Below are positions 1-5,253 of a DNA stretch of 15,590 nt, piece after piece. The translations under genes and the position numbers were made by a program. The first letter of the stretch is position 1. Each line of letters starts with the position of its first letter. The stretch covers positions 1 through 15,590 of the forward strand of contig CAYOAC010000013.1 of NCBI GenBank assembly GCA_964401885.1, read 5' to 3'. Below the pieces are notes generated by a model, which was given only the letters and a program-made list of their open reading frames with translations, ran no database searches and was not told the DNA's origin. The DNA is from JAULZV01 sp964401885 (GTDB taxonomy: Bacteria; Patescibacteriota; Minisyncoccia; Phycocordibacterales; JAACPR01).

Positions 1-29
1 CAAAATGGATTTTTGAAACATGTATACAA

Positions 30-1778
30 TTAAACACTCAACAAATCCTCATTAGAAAGTTCTTTAAAACCGTTTTCTTTATCTGGTAAAGTCGCTCTTG
101 GACTCTGTGCCTCAAGATTAATCACCCTTTCAAGCTCCCCAATATCTGTAACACCCTTCAAAGCTTTAACTATTCCGTCTTGGGACATATCGAGTATCCC
201 TTGTGATCTTGCAGCATCTTTTATTTCTCTTTCACTAGGATTTAATTGAAGAACTTCTTCAATTTTTTTGTCAGACAAAACAGCTTCAAACAAAGCTACT
301 CGCCCTTTATATTTTAAATAATTACAATTAACACAACCATCTCCTGGGACATAGAAATTTTCACTCCAAGGAATTTTTGGATTTTCAATTCCATCATAAA
401 TTGCTTTTGCTAATTCCAATTTTTTGGGTTCAAGCTTAACCTGTTTTTTACAATTATCACAAAGTTTTCTAACGAGTCTTTGTGCAATAGCTACACGAAT
501 TGCAGAAGTTAGAACTTTTGGGTTAACACCAAGATCAATAAGTCTAGTAAATGCCCCGGCAGCAGTGTTGGTGTGTAATGTAGAAAAAACGAGGTGACCT
601 GTAAGAGCTGCATGAATTGCTGTTTCCGCTGTTTCAATATCTCTAATCTCACCAACCATGATTATGTCAGGGTCTTGTCGCAAAGCACTTCTTAGACCAC
701 TAGAAAAATCATAACCTTTATCATGCTCTACTTGAGTTTGAACAATTCCTTTTAAATGATACTCAACAGGATCTTCAATTGTAATAATTTTTATTCCAGG
801 TGTAAGTGTTTGTTTTATGAAAGCATACAAAGTCGTAGTTTTACCAGAACCAGTTGGACCAGTATTAAGAATTAATCCATCGGGTCTTGAAAGTTGATTA
901 TTAAAAATTTCTTGCAGTTCTGGTTCAATGCCTAATTCCTTAAGATCAACAGCAATCTGATCTGGATTCAAGAGTCTCATAACAACAGATTCACTATAAG
1001 CACCAGGAAGAATTGAAGAACGAATTTCAATTTCGGTGTCTTGAATTTTAATTGAAAATCTTCCGTCTTGTGCTTGATCTTTTATATTTAATTTCATTCC
1101 AGAAAGAATTTTTAATCTAGATAAAAGTAAATTAAAAGTTTCACTATCAAAAACAGCAATATCTACAAGAACACCATCAATACGAAATCTTAGTCTCGCA
1201 GATTCTTCTTCTGGTTCAACGTGAATATCAGATGCTTTTGTTGCAATCGCACCAGCAACTACAATTTCAACAATTCGAGAAACTCTAAAAGCTCTTTTCA
1301 TCACCATTACACTTTCAATTAATTTTTTGGTGTCATCAATATTTTGAGTTTTACTTATGAATTCATTTATTTGATTGCTGTTTATTTCGAGCGCCCCACC
1401 CTTTGATTCTGTAGCAAAAGAAATATCGGCGAATCTAGACCAAGCTTTTGCCAAGCTTCTATTTGAAACAATATATTTGGAACAAACATATCCCCGACTA
1501 TCCAAATCAGCTAGAACAGCAAGTGTTTCTTCTTTATTTGGAGAAAGCAAAGCTATTTTTATTTTTTTGCCAACCATATCAAAAATTGCCAACCTAGCTT
1601 TTTCAGAAGTTTCTTGAGGAACAATTTTTAAGGCATCAGTATTAATAGTGATTCCAGAAAGATCCAAATATGGAATATTATATTTTTCAGAAAGAAGCTG
1701 TGCCAGATCTTCCTCTTCTTGTTGTCTTAGATCTGCAACACGCTGATTACTTCTATTATCATCAAAAATAATTGTCAT
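30..1778 (-). CDS. pilB: Type IV pilus assembly ATPase PilB (GspE/PulE family)
   Basis: This 582-aa protein is the cytoplasmic hexameric ATPase that powers pilus extension. Residues 1-130 resemble the N-terminal domain of PilB/GspE proteins, and the ATPase core begins around residue 160. Visible motifs are the Walker A loop GPTGSGKT (307-314), the Asp box ITIEDPVEY (332-340), Walker B DIIMVGEIRD (371-380) and the His box around GHLVFSTLHTN (394-404). A tetracysteine zinc site (C440, C443, C482, C485) separates PilB/GspE from the retraction ATPase PilT, which lacks it. The length is normal for the family. No other pilus gene is adjacent, so the gene stands alone here. The start codon has no Shine-Dalgarno sequence but lies directly after an extended -10 box, suggesting a leaderless mRNA. 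GspE of a type II secretion system cannot be excluded by sequence alone, but PilB is the usual version in this kind of genome. Confidence 0.95.
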   Translation of the reverse strand: MTIIFDDNRSNQRVADLRQQEEEDLAQLLSEKYNIPYLDLSGITINTDALKIVPQETSEKARLAIFDMVGKKIKIALLSPNKEETLAVLADLDSRGYVCSKYIVSNRSLAKAWSRFADISFATESKGGALEINSNQINEFISKTQNIDDTKKLIESVMVMKRAFRVSRIVEIVVAGAIATKASDIHVEPEEESARLRFRIDGVLVDIAVFDSETFNLLLSRLKILSGMKLNIKDQAQDGRFSIKIQDTEIEIRSSILPGAYSESVVMRLLNPDQIAVDLKELGIEPELQEIFNNQLSRPDGLILNTGPTGSGKTTTLYAFIKQTLTPGIKIITIEDPVEYHLKGIVQTQVEHDKGYDFSSGLRSALRQDPDIIMVGEIRDIETAETAIHAALTGHLVFSTLHTNTAAGAFTRLIDLGVNPKVLTSAIRVAIAQRLVRKLCDNCKKQVKLEPKKLELAKAIYDGIENPKIPWSENFYVPGDGCVNCNYLKYKGRVALFEAVLSDKKIEEVLQLNPSEREIKDAARSQGILDMSQDGIVKALKGVTDIGELERVINLEAQSPRATLPDKENGFKELSNEDLLSV

Positions 1779-1793
1779 GAGGATATTTTATCA
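1779..1793 (-). promoter_or_regulatory. Extended -10 promoter of pilB, predicted leaderless
   Basis: On the minus strand the sequence reads TGATAAAATATCCTCATG: an extended -10 element (TGn followed by TAAAAT at 1790-1785), six bases, then the pilB start codon. With normal -10 to +1 spacing, transcription would start at the A of the ATG. No purine-rich ribosome binding site precedes the codon. I see no good -35 box, which is usual for extended -10 promoters. Confidence 0.55.
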
Positions 1794-1851
1794 TAAAAAT
1801 TTTTATTTATAATTTTATGAATAAAAAAATAATTTAATAAGAAAAATAAAA

Positions 1852-1886
1852 AAACAAAACACATTTTTTTAAAATGTGTTTTGTTT
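1852..1886 (-). terminator. Intrinsic terminator, leftward
   Basis: A perfect 16-bp inverted repeat (arms 1852-1867 and 1871-1886, loop TTT) is followed on the minus strand by a run of Ts with one A. On the plus strand the hairpin is followed by mixed sequence, so leftward termination is the better reading. No protein gene on the minus strand lies upstream between 1887 and 2195, so the terminator most likely ends the structured RNA described next and shields the pilB promoter. Confidence 0.75.
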
Positions 1887-2118
1887 GTTATGAAATAGAT
1901 ATTGTGGACTGACTAGTTGTTTTTTTATGAAAAAAGCTTATATTGATTTCATAGTTCATCCAATCAAAAACATAAATCTCCAGACGAGCCTTTAAACGTG
2001 TCAAAGGTAGACAAAACTCTAAGGATGGCCCCAGCGAGCCTCGGGAGGGACCAGGGCGTCCTCGAAACAGAGCCTATTAAACTAAAAGTTCAATCGTCTA
2101 GAGATTTATGGTTTTGAT
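1852..2118 (-). ncRNA. Structured non-coding RNA of unassigned family (6S-like shape)
   Basis: This stretch has no credible ORF but folds strongly. A 25-position basal stem pairs 2118-2094 with 1987-1963, with one true mismatch. Inside it lie a 7-bp hairpin (about 2093-2077), a long GC-rich arm (about 2072-2017) with a 7-bp apical stem UGGUCCC/GGGGCCA, and another 7-bp hairpin (about 2006-1988). Outside it an 8+4-bp arm (1953-1940 with 1902-1889) leads to the terminator at 1886-1852. Four pairs are G-U wobbles on the minus strand and would be A-C mismatches on the plus strand; one wobble favours plus. Strand is therefore minus, supported by the terminator. The closing stem, open centre with small hairpins, and GC-rich apical arm recall 6S RNA. 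I see none of the hallmark sequences of tmRNA, RNase P RNA or SRP RNA. The 5' end and promoter are not resolved. Confidence 0.6.
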
Positions 2119-2195
2119 AAAAAAATTGCTAACGCAACTTGTTTTATTTCTATGTAGTTGTAAACTTAATGCATAGTTTATCACCTTTTTAAAAT

Positions 2196-3197
2196 ATGTC
2201 AAGAACTCTAAAAACAACCCCTTCTCCTGATGAGCTTATAGAAAAAGAAGATGTTTTTTTGGATAACACTCTAAGACCCAATACTTTTGACGAATATATT
2301 GGGCAATCTCATATAAAACAAAATTTAAAGATACTTTTAGAGGCCGCCGCAATAAGAAACCATACTCCTGAACACCTTCTATTCTATGGTCCTCCAGGTC
2401 TCGGAAAGACAACAATGGCCCATCTTATAGCCAAACACACTGGGAAACAGATAAAAATTACATCTGGCCCAGCAATTGAAAAAGTTGGTGATCTTGCCTC
2501 AATTTTAACCAACCTTTCCGCTGGTGATATTTTATTTATCGATGAAATACACAGATTAAACAAGTCTATTGAAGAAATTCTATACCCAGCACTAGAATCT
2601 GGAGTTTTGGATATTATTATTGGTAAAGGTCCTTCTGCAAGATCTATTCAATTAGACCTGCCTCCTTTTACCCTTATTGCTGCAACAACACGAATTGCAA
2701 TGGTCTCATCTCCTCTTAGATCAAGATTTTCTGGTGGAGTATTTAAATTAGAATTTTATACAGATTCTGAAATTGAAAAAATCATTACTCGTTCAGCCAA
2801 AATTTTAAACATTGAATTATCAGAAGAAGCTGCACAAACAATCGCTTCAAGAAGCCGCTTTACTCCAAGAACCGCAAACTATCTTTTAAGAAGATGTCGT
2901 GACATTGCACAAATTGAAAATAAGTCTCTAGACAAAGATTTGGTGCAAAAAGCAATGGAAATGCTAAACATTGATTCTCTTGGTTTAATGAAATCTGATA
3001 GAGATATTCTCAAAACTATTATAGAAAAATATAAAGGAGGACCTGTTGGTTCAAGCACTCTCGCGGTTTCTCTTTCAGAAGAAATCGGAACGATTGAAGA
3101 ATTCCACGAACCATATCTAATTCAACTTGGACTTATTGAAAGAACACCAAGAGGAAGAACTGCTACAGAAAAAGCTTATAAACACTTGGGTTTGTAA
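2196..3197 (+). CDS. ruvB: Holliday junction branch migration helicase RuvB
   Basis: This 333-aa AAA+ ATPase would drive branch migration of Holliday junctions together with RuvA. The N-terminal region LRPNTFDEYIGQ (27-37) is typical of the family. Walker A is GPPGLGKT (65-72) and Walker B is LFIDEIHR (113-120). Sensor 1 is AATTR (162-166), followed by SSPLRSRF with the arginine-finger region (about 171-178). The C-terminal winged helix ends in the family signature IERTPRGRTATEKAY. Length matches family members. ruvC lies about 1.2 kb downstream on the same strand, but ruvA is not in the window, so the usual ruvCAB cluster is split. There is no Shine-Dalgarno sequence at the start. The start was chosen as the first ATG of the open frame, giving a normal N-terminus. 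Confidence 0.97.
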   Translation: MSRTLKTTPSPDELIEKEDVFLDNTLRPNTFDEYIGQSHIKQNLKILLEAAAIRNHTPEHLLFYGPPGLGKTTMAHLIAKHTGKQIKITSGPAIEKVGDLASILTNLSAGDILFIDEIHRLNKSIEEILYPALESGVLDIIIGKGPSARSIQLDLPPFTLIAATTRIAMVSSPLRSRFSGGVFKLEFYTDSEIEKIITRSAKILNIELSEEAAQTIASRSRFTPRTANYLLRRCRDIAQIENKSLDKDLVQKAMEMLNIDSLGLMKSDRDILKTIIEKYKGGPVGSSTLAVSLSEEIGTIEEFHEPYLIQLGLIERTPRGRTATEKAYKHLGL

Positions 3198-3267
3198 ATA
3201 ATCTTTTAAATAAATCTTGATTTTTAATATTGTTTATAGTATTTTCAAAAAGAAGGAGCATAAAAAA

Positions 3268-3519
3268 ATGAGAAAAAAAACAACAGTGTCCGAACTTTTT
3301 TTGGCATATAGAACCAACCAAGAGATTCTTCATGAAAAAGTCAAAGCAAGAGAAGCTTTGAAACCAGCAGAAAGACAAGAAGCAGCAGAGTTTCGAAAGG
3401 AAACTGAACCATTCTTGCTCCTAATTCAGACAGTGGGAACCCTTCTCTCCTTGTGTGATGAAGAAATAAAACTTTCTGATTCACAACAAGAGATTCTTGC
3501 TCCCTGGCTGCCTAAATAG
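3268..3519 (+). CDS. Small protein of unknown function (83 aa)
   Basis: I do not recognise this family. The ATG at 3268 is preferred over upstream in-frame codons because a full AAGGAG ribosome binding site sits at 3253-3258, nine bases ahead; this is the clearest Shine-Dalgarno sequence in the window. A possible promoter (TTGATT at 3217-3222, 17-bp spacer, TATTTT at 3240-3245) precedes it. The protein is predicted mostly helical: a charged segment rich in K, R and E (residues 20-48), a short hydrophobic stretch (FLLLIQTVGTLLSL, about 50-63), then an acidic tail ending in APWLPK. There is no signal peptide or clear membrane helix. A good intrinsic terminator follows 31 bases after the stop, so it is probably a single-gene unit. 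Its expression signals suggest a genuine gene, but function is unknown. Confidence 0.7.
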   Translation: MRKKTTVSELFLAYRTNQEILHEKVKAREALKPAERQEAAEFRKETEPFLLLIQTVGTLLSLCDEEIKLSDSQQEILAPWLPK

Positions 3520-3550
3520 GTGAGAAAGTTTTCTAAATAATCTTGTCCAA

Positions 3551-3577
3551 CTCCACAATTGTTTGTGGAGGTTTTTA
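3551..3577 (+). terminator. Intrinsic terminator after the 83-aa gene
   Basis: The stem CTCCACAA/TTGTGGAG (3551-3558 with 3563-3570) has a TTGT loop and is followed by GTTTTTATT. It closes the 83-aa gene and separates it from the small-RNA promoter immediately downstream. Confidence 0.85.
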
Positions 3578-3604
3578 TTAATTATCATATCGATATTAAA
3601 ATTA

Positions 3605-3632
3605 TTGACTTCTCAAATAAAAAGATTACTAT
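3605..3632 (+). promoter_or_regulatory. Promoter of the small RNA gene
   Basis: TTGACT (-35, 3605-3610), a 16-bp spacer and TACTAT (-10, 3627-3632) place transcription start at about G3638/G3639. The same two hexamers, TTGACT and TACTAT, recur in the yebC promoter 157 bp downstream with a 17-bp spacer. Confidence 0.7.
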
Positions 3633-3637
3633 CAAAA

Positions 3638-3755
3638 GGTGTCGTCCTGAGGGTCATCCGCTACTGTTGTGTAGAGAAAAAAGGGTATTCAATATCTACA
3701 CAACAGACCCTCGGGGCGAATTTCACTACCACCAATTATGGTGGTTTTTTATTTG
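3638..3755 (+). ncRNA. Candidate small RNA with own promoter and terminator
   Basis: Between a promoter and an intrinsic terminator lies about 118 nt without a credible gene. It folds into a long hairpin. The outer stem is GTCCTGAGGGTC (3644-3655) with GACCCTCGGGGC (3706-3717). An 8-nt one-sided bulge (ATCCGCTA, 3656-3663) follows. The inner stem is CTGTTGTGTAGA (3664-3675) with TCTACACAACAG (3695-3706), closing a 19-nt purine-rich loop. G3706 can pair in either stem. Two pairs of the outer stem are G-U wobbles on the plus strand, which supports rightward transcription. I do not recognise the family: it lacks the SRP GGAA tetraloop motif and tmRNA features. A regulatory leader of yebC is less likely, because yebC has its own promoter downstream of the terminator. 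Confidence 0.7.
3728..3755 (+). terminator. Intrinsic terminator of the small RNA
   Basis: The stem ACCACC/GGTGGT (3729-3734 with 3740-3745, hexaloop AATTAT) is followed by TTTTTATTT. It lies just upstream of the yebC promoter and ends the small RNA. Confidence 0.8.
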
Positions 3756-3761
3756 TAAATT

Positions 3762-3790
3762 TTGACTTTTGAGTCTTCACTGATTACTAT
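3762..3790 (+). promoter_or_regulatory. Promoter of yebC, predicted near-leaderless
   Basis: TTGACT (-35, 3762-3767), exactly 17 bp, and TACTAT (-10, 3785-3790) place the start of transcription near 3797, two bases before the yebC ATG at 3799. There is no Shine-Dalgarno sequence, consistent with a leaderless or near-leaderless mRNA. Confidence 0.7.
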
Positions 3791-3798
3791 TGGTTATT

Positions 3799-4355
3799 AT
3801 GTCAGGACACAATAAATTTTCAAAAATTAAACACAAGCGAGTTCAGATGCCAAAAAAAGTAAAGTATTTTCTCGTTATTCAAAACTTATCACTTTAGAAT
3901 CCAAAAAATGTAATGGAGACATAAATTCAGCTTCACTTACAAAAGCCGTGGATTTAGCAAAAAAAGAAAATGTTCCGAAGGATGTAATTGAAAAAGCAAT
4001 TATAAAAGGAACAGATGCAAATGCCGTAGCTCTTGAACCTGTTATGTATGAAGCATATGGACCAGGAGGAAGTGCTTTAATTATCACAGCTCTTACCGAC
4101 AATAAAAATAGAATCGCAGCAGAAGTCAGACATATCTTCGCAAAGTCAGGTTATGAACTAGCAACACCCGGAGCGGCTTCTTGGGCTTTCACAAAAACAA
4201 ACGAAGGAGGATATTTGGCTCAAATGCCCCTTGAACTTTCAGAAGAAGATATGCAAAAAATGGTAAACCTTTATGATCAATTAGATGAAAATGAAGATGT
4301 TCAAAACGTTTACACCAACGTTGTTGGTCTTGATGAAATTGAAGAAGATAATTAA
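3799..4355 (+). pseudogene. yebC: YebC/PmpR family protein, short form, frameshifted
   Basis: The YebC (DUF28) family includes transcription regulators and, more recently, factors linked to translation of difficult peptides. From ATG 3799 the reading begins MSGHNKFSKIKHK, the canonical family start, then runs to a stop at 3895. The expected continuation SDAKKSKVFSRYSKL is in another frame from position 3843, and that frame stays open to 4355 through the conserved YEAYGPGGSALII...NRIAAEVRHIFAKSG region. One base is missing between about 3838 and 3842. The joined product would be about 185 aa against roughly 240 in E. coli, because the part between the WAFTK region and the C-terminal MVNLYDQLDENEDVQNVYTN helix is short; I believe short versions occur in Parcubacteria. 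The reading is intact on both sides of the shift, so this is a very recent mutation or a sequence error. A strong promoter remains and ruvC follows 5 bp later. Confidence 0.88.
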
Positions 4356-4360
4356 TTTTT

Positions 4361-4834
4361 ATGAAAATTCTCGCTATTGACCCGGGATATGAAAGGCTTG
4401 GAATAGCTATTTTAGAAAAACAAAACAATAAAGATGTTTTGTTATATTCTGAATGTTTCCAAACCGACAAAAAAGAGTCTCACTCAAAAAGACTTTTTCT
4501 TATTTTTTCAAAATTAACTGAGTTAATAAAAAAATATTCTCCCAACACCTGCGCCATAGAAACATTATTTTTTTCAAATAACGTAAAAACTGCATTAAAA
4601 GTTGCTGAACTTCGGGGTGTGATTTTAACTTTATGTGAAATTCACAAAATAAAAATTTATGAATTTTCTCCTCAAGCAATTAAATTGGGGGTTACAGGAT
4701 ATGGTAAAAGCGACAAAACTGCAGTAGTAAAAATGATTCCTCTTCTAATAAAAATTGATAAAAAAATTAAACATGATGATGAATTTGATGCCATAGCAGT
4801 TGGGATAACTTGTATAAATTCTGTTTTAAAATAG
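4361..4834 (+). CDS. ruvC: Crossover junction endodeoxyribonuclease RuvC
   Basis: This 157-aa RNase H-fold nuclease resolves Holliday junctions by paired nicks. The four acidic catalytic residues are visible: D7 in AIDPGYERLG, E67 in AIETLFF, and D140 and D143 in HDDEFDAIAVG, with the same spacing as the E. coli D7/E66/D138/D141 set. FFSNNVKTALKVAELRGVI (about 70-88) is the usual conserved central segment. Length is slightly shorter than E. coli RuvC but complete. It starts 5 bp after the yebC stop and is probably co-transcribed, the widespread yebC-ruvC arrangement. ruvA, often next, is absent here; the next gene is an unrelated acidic protein with its own likely promoter. Confidence 0.96.
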   Translation: MKILAIDPGYERLGIAILEKQNNKDVLLYSECFQTDKKESHSKRLFLIFSKLTELIKKYSPNTCAIETLFFSNNVKTALKVAELRGVILTLCEIHKIKIYEFSPQAIKLGVTGYGKSDKTAVVKMIPLLIKIDKKIKHDDEFDAIAVGITCINSVLK

Positions 4835-4853
4835 TTTTACACAAACACCCCTC

Positions 4854-4881
4854 TTGCATACTTTTTATTTTTTGATATTAA
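4854..4881 (+). promoter_or_regulatory. Possible promoter of the acidic protein gene
   Basis: TTGCAT (4854-4859), a 16-bp spacer and TATTAA (4876-4881) suggest a start near 4888, leaving a short leader before the ATG at 4912. The match is moderate. It falls in the 77-bp gap after ruvC. Confidence 0.4.
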
Positions 4882-4911
4882 ATATACATCAATTAATGGT
4901 AATAAAAATAT

Positions 4912-5169
4912 ATGGATGATTTAAGAGATGAAAATACAACTGACGAATTAGAAAATACTGATGCATTATTGGATGATAGTATTTTTGAAGAAACAGATCT
5001 TGATGTCTTAGATGAAGAAGATCATATAAAAGCACTCTCAACAGACCTCACGAATGAAGAGGAAGAAGGAGAAAAAGAAGATGAAGAAATTCTAGATGAA
5101 TTAGACGCCTTGGCAGCAGAAGAGGATGAAGAGGATCTTGATTTTTATGGGGACGAAGATGATTTTTAA
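4912..5169 (+). CDS. Highly acidic small protein of unknown function (85 aa)
   Basis: About half of the 85 residues are Asp or Glu (42 by my count), with only three Lys/Arg. The sequence alternates acidic blocks with short Leu/Ile/Ala patches (for example EEILDELDALAAEEDEEDLDF), so an amphipathic or largely disordered chain is likely. There is no signal peptide, Cys or membrane segment. The composition recalls the acidic tail of RNA polymerase delta subunits and DNA-mimic proteins, but I see no folded domain that would justify either name. The gene lies between ruvC and a penicillin-binding protein and is closed by the strongest terminator in the window, so it is a discrete and perhaps well-expressed unit. 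No clear Shine-Dalgarno sequence precedes the ATG. Confidence 0.75.
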   Translation: MDDLRDENTTDELENTDALLDDSIFEETDLDVLDEEDHIKALSTDLTNEEEEGEKEDEEILDELDALAAEEDEEDLDFYGDEDDF

Positions 5170-5183
5170 TCTAAAATATTAAA

Positions 5184-5220
5184 AAATAAAAAGCGGGCCC
5201 TTCGGGCCCGCTTTTTATTT
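5184..5220 (+). terminator. Strong intrinsic terminator
   Basis: The core stem GCGGGCCC/GGGCCCGC (5193-5200 with 5204-5211, loop TTC) is extended by A/T pairs on both sides and followed by TTTTTATTTTT. The flanking A tract and T tract let it act in both directions, but it mainly ends the acidic-protein gene. It also isolates the PBP promoter just downstream. Confidence 0.92.
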
Positions 5221-5240
5221 TTATTTATTTATAAATGCAT

Positions 5241-5246
5241 TATACT
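5241..5246 (+). promoter_or_regulatory. -10 box of the PBP gene, predicted leaderless
   Basis: TATACT ends eight bases before the PBP start codon at 5254, so transcription would begin at about 5253. No Shine-Dalgarno sequence lies in the few bases available. The -35 region is AT-rich without a clear hexamer. Confidence 0.45.
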
Positions 5247-5253
5247 TACATCA

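Noticed and set aside
1917..1944. Rightward promoter TTGTTT-16-TATATT upstream of the structured RNA
   Set aside because: The -10 box lies inside one arm of a stem of the RNA, and wobble pairs plus the terminator favour leftward transcription. The match can be explained by AT-rich composition.
3163..3378. Minus-strand 71-codon frame opposite the end of ruvB and the 83-aa gene
   Set aside because: It is the antisense shadow of genes with clear signals and gives a Phe/Leu-rich sequence without start signals.
3638..3755. Riboswitch or attenuator controlling yebC
   Set aside because: yebC has its own near-consensus promoter (3762-3790) after the terminator, so the hairpin is better explained as an independent small RNA.
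3559..3772. Two overlapping short frames of 68-69 codons across the small-RNA region
   Set aside because: They read through a terminator, a promoter and two perfect stems, have no ribosome binding site, and encode Cys/Trp-rich sequences with no protein-like pattern.
3838..3846. Programmed -1 ribosomal frameshift in yebC
   Set aside because: The reading GCGAGTT is not a slippery X XXY YYZ heptamer and no stimulatory structure is obvious. A missing base is simpler.
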